Shown: piece after piece, positions 43,217 to 52,840 of the stretch
How positions within the stretch are numbered: position 1 is the first letter of the stretch
How the letters are laid out: each line of letters starts with the position of its first letter
Assembly (NCBI GenBank): GCA_025210655.1
Contig: JAOARG010000034.1
Span: 62,001 to 126,000 of the forward strand
Reading direction: 5' to 3'
Source: Bacillota bacterium
GTDB lineage: Bacteria > Bacillota > Clostridia > Peptostreptococcales > Acidaminobacteraceae
DNA: 64,000 nt
Program-made: the position numbers and the translations under genes
Notes under the pieces: model-generated
Seen by the model: the letters and a program-made list of their open reading frames with translations, nothing else
Told to the model about the DNA's origin: nothing
Databases searched by the model: none

Positions 43217-44326
43217 TTATTTCAAATTCTCCGGATTTAAGCACTCTAAACTTTCTAATACAAAAAGTCCGTCTTTTCTTACTAAAACATCATCAAAATA
43301 GATTTCTCCTCCACCATAATCAGCTCTTTGAATACAAACTAAGTCCCAGTGGATTGAAGAAGAGTTTCCATTACTTGCATCACTATAGCATCTACCAGGA
43401 GTAAAGTGAAAACTTCCAGCAATCTTTTCATCAAATAATGTATCTTTCATAGGATGTAAGATAAATGGATTAACACCTATTGCGAATTCTCCGATATATC
43501 TTGCTCCTTCATCTAAATCAAGTATCTTGTTAAGTCTTTTACTATCATTACTTGATGCTTCTATTATCTTACCATCCTTAAATTCAAAAGTGATATTTTC
43601 ATGTACAAAACCATTATAATTTGAAGGACTATTAAAGGATAATGTACCATTAACCGATTCCTTTACAGGTGCTGTAAAAACCTCACCATCAGGAAGATTT
43701 GCAAGTCCATCGCATTTTACTACTGGAATATCTTTAATAGAAAACTCTAAGTTTGTTCCTGGTCCTTTGATTGATACCTTGTCAGTCTTCTCCATAAGTT
43801 CAACTAGACTATCCATGGCTCTAGACATCTTTTTATAATCTAAAGAGCACACATCAAAGTAAAAATCTTCAAACTCCTCAACAGGCATTTCAGCAAGTTG
43901 AGCCATAGCATTGTTTGGATATCTCATAACAACCCATTTTGTATTATCTACCCTCTCATTTAAAAGTTCATCATTTGATTGATAATATACATCCATTTTT
44001 TCCTGTGGAATATTACTGTACTCATTTACATTATCCATAGCTCTTATTCCGATATAAGCATCCATTTCCTTCATTCTTTCAAGCTTCCACTTATTATCTA
44101 AATCATGTCTTTCTGAACCAAAATTTTCTATTAATAATCTATCAATTTTTGAATCATTTAACTGTATAAAAGGATTCGCTCCTACTTCCTTTGCTTCTTT
44201 TATAATTGCACGAACCAAAGGTTTAGGTGAGCTATCAGTAATCTCTATTAGCACCTTTTCACCTTTTTTTAAGCTGCATGAGTAATTTACAATATTTTTG
44301 GCAAATTGAACAATTCTCGGATCCAT
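43217..44326 (-). CDS. Aminopeptidase of peptidase family M29 (PepS/AmpS type)
   Basis: 369 residues, the usual length. Conserved M29 stretches are visible: GEKVLIEITDSSPKPLVRAI at 20-39, the metal-site regions GTLSFNSPSNYNGFVHENIT and ARYIGEFAIGVNP, and HWDLVCIQRADYGGGEIYFD at the C-terminus. The family removes N-terminal residues with two metal ions, often cobalt or zinc, in the cytoplasm. GGGAGGAATG precedes the ATG. Monocistronic by position. Confidence 0.93.
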   Translation of the reverse strand: MDPRIVQFAKNIVNYSCSLKKGEKVLIEITDSSPKPLVRAIIKEAKEVGANPFIQLNDSKIDRLLIENFGSERHDLDNKWKLERMKEMDAYIGIRAMDNVNEYSNIPQEKMDVYYQSNDELLNERVDNTKWVVMRYPNNAMAQLAEMPVEEFEDFYFDVCSLDYKKMSRAMDSLVELMEKTDKVSIKGPGTNLEFSIKDIPVVKCDGLANLPDGEVFTAPVKESVNGTLSFNSPSNYNGFVHENITFEFKDGKIIEASSNDSKRLNKILDLDEGARYIGEFAIGVNPFILHPMKDTLFDEKIAGSFHFTPGRCYSDASNGNSSSIHWDLVCIQRADYGGGEIYFDDVLVRKDGLFVLESLECLNPENLK

Positions 44327-44371
44327 AATTTACATTCCTCCCAATATTTCATAGGATAATTATATAATAAT

Positions 44372-45199
44372 TTATAGCTCCTTTATCTTATTTAACACTT
44401 TTTTAATATTTTTTTCTCTCAATTCTGGATTAAGTGGCAGTGTAGTCTTAATAATGTCCTTATACTTTCTATAAAAATTTTCACTTATACATCCTTCTGT
44501 AATAGCTGTATCAAGTAGCTTATCAAAAACCTTACCGTAAGAAAAAATATCTGAAAAGCTTCCTACCGGCTTCCCAAGTATTTGCTCTGGTGCCGAATAA
44601 GTCATTGAATAAGTTTTAGAATTATTCCAATGCTTTCTATTGATTATGGAAGATCCGAAATCAACCAATACTATATTCTCATTTGGTGTTACAATAATAT
44701 TTCCTGGCTTAATATCTAAATGTAGTATTGGAGATGGCTTGATACTGTGTAAATAATCAATTACGCTTCCAAGTTGAATCATCCATTTTTTTATCAAATC
44801 CTCAGATAATGAATATCCATTGACATATTCAGGCATAGAGTAACCCCTTATATAGCTTTGAACTATATACAAACTGTTATCCATTATATAATAGTCTACT
44901 ATTTGAGGTATATTCTCATGATGTAATTTTTTTAAAGCTTCTATTTCACCATCGTCAAAATTTTCCTTATGTATTTCAACTTTCTTAACAGCCCAGTTGT
45001 TCTTAAGAAAAAGATTTTCACAAAGAAATACACTACCCATGCCACCTTTTCCTATGGAATCAATTATTTTATATTTATCTCCAATAACCTTGTGATGCAT
45101 AACCTGGACATCTCTTTCTTGAGATGGAAAAAGTGCCATAGTCTCACTCTTAATTTGCTCTATCTTATTGCTATCCAATAGCTGAGTTAATTCCTCCAC
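44372..45199 (-). CDS. Cytoplasmic Hanks-type Ser/Thr protein kinase linked to Tad pilus
   Basis: 275 residues, GTG start after GGGGGAAGAG. The kinase domain begins at about 36: YKIIDSIGKGGMGSVFLCE (G-loop), NWAVKKVE (Lys), HLDIKPGNII (HRD as HLD, with the catalytic Asp and Asn kept), VLVDFGSS (DFG) and YSAPEQ (APE). There is no membrane helix or PASTA domain, unlike PrkC. It is the last gene of the pilus operon, 13 bases after an FHA-domain gene whose product could read its phosphorylations. Confidence 0.92.
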   Translation of the reverse strand: MEELTQLLDSNKIEQIKSETMALFPSQERDVQVMHHKVIGDKYKIIDSIGKGGMGSVFLCENLFLKNNWAVKKVEIHKENFDDGEIEALKKLHHENIPQIVDYYIMDNSLYIVQSYIRGYSMPEYVNGYSLSEDLIKKWMIQLGSVIDYLHSIKPSPILHLDIKPGNIIVTPNENIVLVDFGSSIINRKHWNNSKTYSMTYSAPEQILGKPVGSFSDIFSYGKVFDKLLDTAITEGCISENFYRKYKDIIKTTLPLNPELREKNIKKVLNKIKEL

Positions 45200-45212
45200 A
45201 AACTCTTCCCCC

Positions 45213-46196
45213 TTAATTCCTAAGTAGAATAAATTCTTTATTTGCCAATTTTATGATGTCATTTTCATAAACAGCCATTTCTATATTTTTTACTTCCCTA
45301 TCATTTATAAAGGTGCCATTCATAGAATTTAGATCCCTGACAAATATACTTTGTCCTGATACTATGATATTAGCATGCCTTCTTCCGATAGTTTTCTCAT
45401 CCACCACATGATCAGAATAATCAGCACTTCTTCCAAAAAAATTATTACCCTGTTCCAAATAAAATTTGCTTTTATAGTCCTTTGAAATAAGAATGAATAT
45501 ATTGTTTTTTAATTCCTTAACTTCATTTTTTCTAGCTTTAATAAAAAAGTATATGTTTATGGCAAAGAGAATAATAAAAGTCTGAATAGTATATTTAAAT
45601 GATATTCCCTTAATTCTTAAAATAACTATAGCTAGAAAAATTAATATAGAGATACTAACAATAGCAATATCTATTTTACTTATGCTTTTACTTGAGCTTT
45701 TTTTTATTTTTTCCAGCTCTCCACCTAAATCAAAAGCACCTTTTTTTGCCTTGATTTTGCTACTAGAAATCTCCTTTATGTTACTATTTTCTATTTTATT
45801 AATATCTAATGGGACTTTATCATATTTTAAAGTTGACATCATAGCTTTTAATTTATGATACTGTTGCAAGTCAATATATTTCTTTATTGTCTTCTCGATT
45901 GTCCTTACTTTAATCTTTTCTTTTAGTAGTATCATCTCTATTAACTGGTATATTCCCTCATCAAAGTCCTTATTAATGCTATCCTCAGTATCAAATATTA
46001 TCTTGTCAAATTCATCTAATTCCAGTTGATTAATATCAAATTTCAGAGTTCTTGGATTGATAAAAGAATTTCTGAACTCAATAACTTTTTCTAGAAAATC
46101 TACTAGAAAAGATATAGCATCAAACTCTGGATTTGACAAAGCTTTTTCAATATTTATTTTTCTCTTTTTCCCTTCAAAGTCTTTAATGTTTTCCAT
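45213..46196 (-). CDS. FHA-domain membrane protein of the Tad locus
   Basis: 327 residues. About 190 residues of polar N-terminal domain, two membrane helices near 193-230 (IDIAIVSISILIFLAIVIL is the first), then an FHA domain at about 250-325 with FFGRSADYSDHVV, GRRHANI and LNSMNGTFIND, the residues that bind phosphothreonine. Both ends face the same side of the membrane. Start overlaps the TadE-like gene by 14 bases. Likely a phospho-dependent scaffold for the pilus machine, acting with the adjacent kinase. Confidence 0.88.
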   Translation of the reverse strand: MENIKDFEGKKRKINIEKALSNPEFDAISFLVDFLEKVIEFRNSFINPRTLKFDINQLELDEFDKIIFDTEDSINKDFDEGIYQLIEMILLKEKIKVRTIEKTIKKYIDLQQYHKLKAMMSTLKYDKVPLDINKIENSNIKEISSSKIKAKKGAFDLGGELEKIKKSSSKSISKIDIAIVSISILIFLAIVILRIKGISFKYTIQTFIILFAINIYFFIKARKNEVKELKNNIFILISKDYKSKFYLEQGNNFFGRSADYSDHVVDEKTIGRRHANIIVSGQSIFVRDLNSMNGTFINDREVKNIEMAVYENDIIKLANKEFILLRN

Positions 46197-46974
46197 TATA
46201 CTTCAGACCTCCATAGACTTTCTTCTCTATACAGAGCTTGCAAGGTTTATATTTTTCTTTATTAAGATCTTTTAACTTTACTGCATTTTTAGACTTCTTT
46301 AAATACTGGCAATCCTCTACATGATATCTGCTTCCCTGATCTGTTACGTATACTGTTTTATTCCCTAGATTAGAAATAATTCCTACAATGTCTAAACCTG
46401 ATATATCATAGCGGCCTATTTTCTTTTCCACTGAAATTGGAATAGAATAATCAATCATATCTCCAAGTATAAAATAGTCATACTTAAAAGAAATCATTAT
46501 ACTATCATTTGATAAAGAAAGATCAGGAGACATCCGATCTAAGTCAGGTATACTATAAAGATTCTTGTGATTTTCAAGTTTACTGCTGAAGTCTTTTTTA
46601 TAAATCCCTGAAAGAATTTTTCCGTATACATAATTATTATCTATCTCACTTTCAAGTTTTTCAAACCATGAAAGAAAACCCTTAAAATAATCATTAGAAA
46701 TAAAATTACCATACATTTCGACATCTTCAATAACTTTTTTTATATCATCTCTTTCAATAATATTTTCATAAGCATCGTTGATTCCTAAAAGCTGAATCCT
46801 AGTATCAATATCTGAAATATCTCTTAATGAACTTATTGCCTGACTATCAATAATGGCAATATCAGTATCAAACTTCATTATGCCAGCTAAAAGCATTAGA
46901 ATGATTATAAGGCTAGGCAAGAATACTAAGGTTTCAATTGTTATACTTCCTCTTCTAAATTTACTTCTCTTCAT
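46183..46974 (-). CDS. TadE-like pseudopilin with C-terminal cysteine motif
   Basis: 263 residues from the ATG at 46974. The N-terminus RRGSITIETLVFLPSLIIIL is a class of TadE-like membrane anchor with the E residue at +5 of a likely prepilin-type site. The C-terminal 40 residues read YHVEDCQYLKKSKNAV, then KPCKLC, the HxxxCxxL...PCxxC pattern of small Ada-like zinc sites that are found at the ends of secreted Firmicute proteins. A minor pilin or assembly factor whose outer end binds a metal is likely. Confidence 0.75.
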   Translation of the reverse strand: MKRSKFRRGSITIETLVFLPSLIIILMLLAGIMKFDTDIAIIDSQAISSLRDISDIDTRIQLLGINDAYENIIERDDIKKVIEDVEMYGNFISNDYFKGFLSWFEKLESEIDNNYVYGKILSGIYKKDFSSKLENHKNLYSIPDLDRMSPDLSLSNDSIMISFKYDYFILGDMIDYSIPISVEKKIGRYDISGLDIVGIISNLGNKTVYVTDQGSRYHVEDCQYLKKSKNAVKLKDLNKEKYKPCKLCIEKKVYGGLKYNGKH

Positions 46975-46978
46975 CACC

Positions 46979-49294
46979 CTAATATCCCCTTATAACATTT
47001 ATATCTATATTTCTTCCCTTATCCATAAACATTGACCTGTGTTTAGTATGAAGATTCAAATCAACTTCTGTAACATAGTCCTCAAGGGAAATAATTTCCC
47101 CATACTCCTTATATAAATTCAAATAAATAATGTCTTTTGTTCTTTGAATTTTTATATCAAGGGGTTGAACCATCATAAGAAGCCTTAAATAATCTTGATA
47201 ATACAAATCTATGTCCAGCTTTTTAAGCTTCTTAAGCTTCACTTTTTTATTTTTAAGTTCCTTATACAAAGAAGCTTTACTCTTCTTAATTTTTTCCTGA
47301 ATATCCTCTTCATTCTTAGCACTTCTTATGTTTTTATAAGAATCTATCAATAATTTTTTTGTCTTTTCATCATCAAGTGATTCATTTATATATTCCTGTG
47401 CAGTATCCTCCGTGATATAGTCCATCATGGCCATATCCATAATAGTTTCTACAAACTGGTCATACTCCCCACTATTTTGTCCTTTTTCTCCAGATGACTT
47501 AGATATAAAATCTGTTTTCCAAGTCTTTTTATCCTTTACTAACGGGACAGATTCCCCCTCTATCATTGTCTTGTAATCCTCAAACGACTCCCAAGAAGCC
47601 CAAGATACCACAAGACCATGGGTAACAAAGGGACCACCACCCCATATAGAACCTATGGCAAGGCCAATCTCATTACATATACCGTATTTTAAAGGATCAT
47701 TGTATATATGATAAGCATTTAGTGGTGTTCTAGCTATCATTATTAAATACTTTGTTCGATTAATATTGTTCTTACTCTCGTAATCTCCAATTAAAATGTA
47801 CTCAATTTCACTACTTGTATAATATGATTTTCTTTCATACTTATCAAAATAGTTATAGTCATCATTCTCACTTCTGTCTTGGAAGGTTTGTATAATATAT
47901 TCTGTTAGCCTTAAATTATCTATATAATCTAGACTTTTATAATCATCATTTTTATTTTCAAGAACCATATCCTTAAATGAGCCAACTGTGGCATTTGCTT
48001 TTTCTTGCTGAATTTTAAGAATTTCTTCATACCTTCTATTTACAATCTTATTTGGATACACATAGGGCATTTTTTCCTTGTTTTTTTCAGCCTTTTTTGA
48101 TGGAAGATATTCTGACACTTGACCATCTAATTTAATGTTATTGATATTATCCAACTTAAGTTCTACCTTTAAGAATTTCATCAATTTATCTTTCAAAGAT
48201 CTATCAATACTTCTCTTTTCTAGTTTTTTTAGTTCAGAAAATCTACTAATAAGATCAAGATCATCCTTAAAATCATTTGGAAACTTATTATCTGAATAAT
48301 CACCATCTAGCTTTGAGAATAGTTCTTCATTTTCATCAATTGAATCTGTTATTTGCTCATTTATATAATCAAGAAACATCCTATTGGGATTATTGCCATT
48401 GCCATGGAAATAATCTGAATATCTAATAACACCTATACAGTTGTTCTTTAGACTATCTAGGTATCCTGAAGAAGAATCTTTGGATAGAATTTTTTTAGTT
48501 TCCTTTTCTATCTTTTTAAGTTTGTCATTTATATCTTCAATTTTCGATTTTATTTCTTCTGTGTATCCTCTTCCCTCTTCAAGAAAATCTACAAAATACA
48601 TATATTCATCATAGTAGTCTTCTAAACTTCCCCCTTCCCTTCTTATGGCTTTTCTAAATTTGCTTCTGGAAAGCTTATCACTCATTGACTGAAGACTATT
48701 AAAATCATCTAAGTTATCCTCAAGCTCTTCAAAATCTACATTATCAAGGGAATCATTATACTTCTCTACCAGATCATTTATAGCATTGTTGTCTGAAATC
48801 AGTTTATCTATTTCTTTTACATAATCAGAAAGTGATTCTAGCTCTGAATTATTCTCATCAAACTCTTCATTAATACGATTTTCCTTGTTTTTCATAAGTA
48901 AAAATCTATCTGAGATATCTACAAGAAGGCGATACTCCATATAGCTTCCAATTTGATTGCTTAGGGACCAGTTATCATCTAGGCTTCTTGTACTATTTAA
49001 AGTGATTTTCAAATCATCTAGACCATGTATGTTATTAATACTAGACACATTTTCCTTAAAATTTTCTTCTATTGTCTCTTCAAGTCCATCTTTCCTTACA
49101 GATGACAATCCGTAATTACTATAGATATGGTCATCATAATCCATAAATTTAGAATCAATTGAAAGATATAAATTATCCCTAGCAATATTTACAAAGGAGA
49201 CATGGTGAACATTGTTTATCATTATTACAGCAAAGCCTATAATGGCACTTAATACAATAAGTATGAATATTGAAGTAGATCCTTTTCTGTTCAT
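46979..49294 (-). CDS. DUF5702-like protein of the Tad locus
   Basis: 771 residues. A membrane helix at 5-25 (GSTSIFILIVLSAIIGFAVI) has the TadG-like look, followed by a long, acidic, helical, low-complexity region (for example NDLVEKYNDSLDNVDFEE) and a more compact part near 500-640 (MIARTPLNAYHIYNDPLKYG, GLAIGSIWGGGPFVTHGLVV). Proteins of this design are standard in Firmicute Tad loci and are called DUF5702; their role in pilus assembly is unknown. AGGAGATATGG precedes the ATG. Confidence 0.75.
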   Translation of the reverse strand: MNRKGSTSIFILIVLSAIIGFAVIMINNVHHVSFVNIARDNLYLSIDSKFMDYDDHIYSNYGLSSVRKDGLEETIEENFKENVSSINNIHGLDDLKITLNSTRSLDDNWSLSNQIGSYMEYRLLVDISDRFLLMKNKENRINEEFDENNSELESLSDYVKEIDKLISDNNAINDLVEKYNDSLDNVDFEELEDNLDDFNSLQSMSDKLSRSKFRKAIRREGGSLEDYYDEYMYFVDFLEEGRGYTEEIKSKIEDINDKLKKIEKETKKILSKDSSSGYLDSLKNNCIGVIRYSDYFHGNGNNPNRMFLDYINEQITDSIDENEELFSKLDGDYSDNKFPNDFKDDLDLISRFSELKKLEKRSIDRSLKDKLMKFLKVELKLDNINNIKLDGQVSEYLPSKKAEKNKEKMPYVYPNKIVNRRYEEILKIQQEKANATVGSFKDMVLENKNDDYKSLDYIDNLRLTEYIIQTFQDRSENDDYNYFDKYERKSYYTSSEIEYILIGDYESKNNINRTKYLIMIARTPLNAYHIYNDPLKYGICNEIGLAIGSIWGGGPFVTHGLVVSWASWESFEDYKTMIEGESVPLVKDKKTWKTDFISKSSGEKGQNSGEYDQFVETIMDMAMMDYITEDTAQEYINESLDDEKTKKLLIDSYKNIRSAKNEEDIQEKIKKSKASLYKELKNKKVKLKKLKKLDIDLYYQDYLRLLMMVQPLDIKIQRTKDIIYLNLYKEYGEIISLEDYVTEVDLNLHTKHRSMFMDKGRNIDINVIRGY

Positions 49295-49306
49295 GTCCCA
49301 TATCTC

Positions 49307-49798
49307 CTATAAAAATTTCTCGATTACATATTTTATCATCATTATTCTATCTAGTTCCTGAAGTGGTCTTATGATTTCCATATCACTTTCAAGATTCATC
49401 TTTGATGATTTACCCAACATATCTGACACTATCTTTAAATTAGCCCTACTCCTAAGGGAAGATGACATTAAATCACTGGAGTAGTTAATCTCCACCGACT
49501 CAGTATTTATTCCCTTGGTAAGTATTTCAAGGCCATCCTCTAAATATGATTCACCACTTTTCAAAACATTTACCAACTGCTTACCATCATTCCAATAGGA
49601 CTCCATGGCAGCAAGCCTTGTTCTGTCTTCTATTAGCAATACTCCCATGGACTTGTTGTATACCCTTAGGGAAAAATTGAGGAAAAGAAGTAGGAATATC
49701 ATAAGGGTTGGTACTATAATTATGGCTTCTAGGGTTACTCGGCCTTTGTTGTTTACTATTCCATTTTTCATTTTCATAACCGTACGATTATTAACCAT
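49307..49798 (-). CDS. TadE-like pseudopilin
   Basis: 163 residues from the ATG at 49798, after AGTAGGTG; a GTG at 49804 or an ATG at 49777 are alternatives. NNKGRVTLEAIIIVPTLMIF is the TadE anchor, with Glu at +5 of a G-R-type cleavage site. The outer part is short. It overlaps the flp stop by eight bases. Minor pilins of this type are needed to assemble Flp pili. Confidence 0.8.
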   Translation of the reverse strand: MVNNRTVMKMKNGIVNNKGRVTLEAIIIVPTLMIFLLLFLNFSLRVYNKSMGVLLIEDRTRLAAMESYWNDGKQLVNVLKSGESYLEDGLEILTKGINTESVEINYSSDLMSSSLRSRANLKIVSDMLGKSSKMNLESDMEIIRPLQELDRIMMIKYVIEKFL

Positions 49799-49985
49799 CA
49801 ACACCTACTGATGCACCACTTATAGTTTCAATATTTTTTTCAACATTATTAAACAAACCTTTAGACCAGTCTCCAATTTTACTTTGGAAAGTCAAAGCAA
49901 GTCCCACAAGTATTACTATAATAATAACTACTTCTATTGTTCCCATACCTTTTTTATTGAATATCTTTTTAAAATAATTTTTCAT
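49791..49985 (-). CDS. flp: Flp-family type IVb pilin
   Basis: 64 residues from the second ATG (49985), six bases after GGAGAG. A short basic leader (KNYFKKIFNKKG) is followed by MGTIEVVIIIVILVGLALTF, with the Glu 5 and hydrophobic core of Flp1-like pilins; the cut would fall after Gly. It should polymerise into the thin adhesive pilus. No prepilin peptidase is in the window. Confidence 0.85.
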   Translation of the reverse strand: MKNYFKKIFNKKGMGTIEVVIIIVILVGLALTFQSKIGDWSKGLFNNVEKNIETISGASVGVDG

Positions 49986-49996
49986 TTTCATCTCTC

Positions 49997-50860
49997 CTAT
50001 ATTAATTTATTTATTTGCATTATACCTGGTACTACTATCATCAGTATTAGACTGATAAAAAATAACATGATTGGTAGAACAAGCTTGATAGATGTCTGTT
50101 CACCCTTTATCTTTGCATTTCTTTTTCTCATCATGAAACTCTCTATAGCCAGTGTGTCGAACTTGTCTATTATGTTGGATGAACCGGTTCTGTAATAGGA
50201 TATTATCAGGGTAGAAAGCTTAGACACTTCCCTTATCCTCATTGCACTTGAAAACTTCTGAAATGCCTCCCTGTAATCCATACCATTTTCAATATCAACT
50301 AAAAGCTTATTTATTTCTGACTTTAATTTACCCTTGGGTAAGTCCTTGATAATTACTTTAAATGCCTCTATGGGACTAATGTTTACACTTACCATTATCC
50401 CCAGCTTATCAAGTATATCTGGAAGTTGATCCATGATAATCTGATCCATTTCCTTACACTTGTCCTGAAGCTCCTTGTCTCCCAGTAAGAAAACTAATAT
50501 ATCTGCTATAATTATCATTCCTATTCCCTGAATCAAGGTCGTCTCAAGATTTACTGAGTACATAGGGAGAATCAAGTTTATAATCATTATATAGGTAAGT
50601 TTTTTAACCACATGGGCCTCAAAATAATAGCTACCTTCTTTACGACCATAATACTTAAAAACATACTCCCCGATATATCCTATATAGTAATCTATTAATT
50701 TCTTAGGGATTTTTTCATAAATTACCTTTCCCATAAGCATAAAGTCTTTCATCGGAAAATCTTTCTTAGGAAGTCTTTCATAATAGCCCTTATACTTGCC
50801 CTTGCCTATGATAAATAAAAGTCCACTTAGGATTAAAAATCCCAACATTATTATTGTCAT
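49997..50860 (-). CDS. tadC: Tad inner-membrane platform protein TadC
   Basis: 287 residues, T2SS-F/GspF domain. Membrane helices lie at the N-terminus, near 85-125 and at the C-terminus (VLPIMLFFISLILMIVVPGI). MVSVNISPIEAFKVI and the helical stretch after it are the usual GspF core. Start overlaps the TadB stop (ATGA). Pairs with TadB to form the assembly platform. Confidence 0.88.
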   Translation of the reverse strand: MTIIMLGFLILSGLLFIIGKGKYKGYYERLPKKDFPMKDFMLMGKVIYEKIPKKLIDYYIGYIGEYVFKYYGRKEGSYYFEAHVVKKLTYIMIINLILPMYSVNLETTLIQGIGMIIIADILVFLLGDKELQDKCKEMDQIIMDQLPDILDKLGIMVSVNISPIEAFKVIIKDLPKGKLKSEINKLLVDIENGMDYREAFQKFSSAMRIREVSKLSTLIISYYRTGSSNIIDKFDTLAIESFMMRKRNAKIKGEQTSIKLVLPIMLFFISLILMIVVPGIMQINKLI

Positions 50861-51675
50861 ATTCCAAACCTCGTTATTTTATTTGCCATAAAAACCCCTA
50901 CCAAATATAAAAGCAAGGACACTGTCATGGTTATTCTTCCCTGCAAACTTTCATACAGAACTGAAACATATCCGTAAGCGACTTGATTTAATAAAAGAAC
51001 TATGACAAGGGGGACAATTGAAAGAAGCCTTACTTCTAAAACCTTCTCAGCTATAATTACACTTATATCCTCTAAAGTACTTATTTTTTGAGTGATAAGA
51101 TCTATGGTTTTCTTTATTGAGTTTACAAGATTACCACCCTTTTGACTGCTAAGTACATAGATTGATACAAAGTCACTGATTTCACGATTTTCAAACTTTT
51201 CCTCAAACTCCTGAAAAGCCGATTGTATAGTTTGATTCATCTTGGTTTTTTTCAAAATAATTTCAAACTCCTTTATTATCATAATCTCCTTATTTGGATA
51301 CTGTAATTGCAACTCCATAAGCCCATATTCTATTGCATTCTCAAGGGATCTTCCAGCTGCTAGGCCATCTGATATGAGAAAAAGCATATCCCTAAACTGT
51401 ATACTATATTTGAGATTTCTATTACTATGTATTTTTCCATACATGAGTTTTGGAAAAAACACACCGTATAAGGCAAGGGATAATGATATTATCAAATCTT
51501 TATAAAAAACCATTGCCACAAGAAATGATATTATGGCTCCTAGAAATGCAAGCTCTATAAATAAACTTTTTTTTAGTTTGATGTATCCATCTCCGATTAT
51601 TGAAAAAACCTTAAATTTTCTTATAAGCAGTAATACTATAGGTATTTGGATTACTGCGAAAATAATGTTGAAAAT
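50857..51675 (-). CDS. tadB: Tad inner-membrane platform protein TadB, apparent ATT start
   Basis: About 272 residues when read from ATT 51675, which is preceded by AAGGAAGTGAT. No ATG, GTG or TTG occurs in this frame between the in-frame stops near 51692 and the GTG at 51519, yet the intervening codons spell a good membrane helix (IFNIIFAVIQIPIVLLLIRK), as expected at a TadB N-terminus. Starting at 51519 would remove that helix. The GspF domain follows (MLFLISDGLAAGRSLENAIE). A sequencing frameshift is the alternative. Confidence 0.75.
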   Translation of the reverse strand: MFNIIFAVIQIPIVLLLIRKFKVFSIIGDGYIKLKKSLFIELAFLGAIISFLVAMVFYKDLIISLSLALYGVFFPKLMYGKIHSNRNLKYSIQFRDMLFLISDGLAAGRSLENAIEYGLMELQLQYPNKEIMIIKEFEIILKKTKMNQTIQSAFQEFEEKFENREISDFVSIYVLSSQKGGNLVNSIKKTIDLITQKISTLEDISVIIAEKVLEVRLLSIVPLVIVLLLNQVAYGYVSVLYESLQGRITMTVSLLLYLVGVFMANKITRFGI

Positions 51676-51679
51676 AGTA

Positions 51680-52828
51680 TCACTTCCTTATCAATTCATT
51701 TCTTGTTGAATCATATTTAAATACATCTCTAAATACAAACTCACCATTCTTATAGTCCACTAACTTTACTATCTCCACTACTTTTCTGCTTTTATCCCTC
51801 ATTCTGCCTAGATGAACTATATAATCTACTGCTGAAAATATCTGACTTCTAATCGCGTGGAGTGGTATTTCCCTTTCAAGTAATACCATTGTTTCTAGTC
51901 TAATCAGGGTATCCCTTGCTGAGTTGCTATGTATTGTTGATAAGGAGCCCTCGTGTCCAGTATTCATGGCCTGAAGCATATCGATGGCTTCACTTCCCCT
52001 TACTTCCCCTACTATTATTCTGTCAGGACGCATTCTTAAGGATGCCTTTATAAGATCTCTAATAGATATCTCATTATTTCCTTCTACATTTTCATTCCTT
52101 GCTTCAAGGGTTATTAGATTCCTTACTTCCCTTAGATTTAGTTCAGCAGAATCTTCTATTGTAATTATTCTTTCATCCTTTTCAATAAAATTTGAAATTA
52201 TATTAAGAAAAGTAGTTTTACCAGATCCTGTACCACCTGATACGATTATATTTTTTCTATCAAGAACTAGATCTTTTACAAAATCACCGGCTTCCCTCGA
52301 TATGGACTTCCAGTTAATCAAGTCTTCCATATCGATAGAATCCTTAAAGAATTTTCTAATAGTTAGTGTTGGTCCCACTAAGGATACTGGAGGAATTACA
52401 GCATTTATTCTTGATCCATCCATAAGTCTTGCATCTACAATTGGATTGGATTCATTTATAGTTCGATTTACCTTTGATACTATACCTTGAATGACCTGCA
52501 TAAGTTTTTCTTCACTTTCAAAAACAGTTTCAAGTTCTTCAATTTTTCCACTTTTTTCTACAAAAATCCCCTGACAACCATTAATCATGATTTCACTTAT
52601 GGAATCGTCTTCAATAAGGGGCTGTAGAATTCCATACCTTCTCATTGAGTTGAAGGTATGATTAATGAGTTTTATCTTCTCATCAAACTCAAAATCCAGC
52701 TTTGAATCATTTAAAACTACAGAAGATATTAAATCCTCAATATATTTATCATTAACTTCTATTGAGTAATCAATCTTACTATTTACTTCTTTTATTACTT
52801 CCTTTGACAAAGTATTATAATCTATCAT
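51680..52828 (-). CDS. tadA: Tad pilus assembly ATPase TadA/CpaF
   Basis: 382 residues. Walker A is IVSGGTGSGKTTFLNI near 190, the Asp box is ITIEDSAELNL, Walker B is RPDRIIVGEVRGSEAID and the His box is GHEGSLSTIHSN. It powers pilus extension. AAGGAGAAG precedes the ATG. The tadZ gene lies 12 bases upstream. Confidence 0.95.
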   Translation of the reverse strand: MIDYNTLSKEVIKEVNSKIDYSIEVNDKYIEDLISSVVLNDSKLDFEFDEKIKLINHTFNSMRRYGILQPLIEDDSISEIMINGCQGIFVEKSGKIEELETVFESEEKLMQVIQGIVSKVNRTINESNPIVDARLMDGSRINAVIPPVSLVGPTLTIRKFFKDSIDMEDLINWKSISREAGDFVKDLVLDRKNIIVSGGTGSGKTTFLNIISNFIEKDERIITIEDSAELNLREVRNLITLEARNENVEGNNEISIRDLIKASLRMRPDRIIVGEVRGSEAIDMLQAMNTGHEGSLSTIHSNSARDTLIRLETMVLLEREIPLHAIRSQIFSAVDYIVHLGRMRDKSRKVVEIVKLVDYKNGEFVFRDVFKYDSTRNELIRK

Positions 52829-52840
52829 TTCTTCTCCTTA

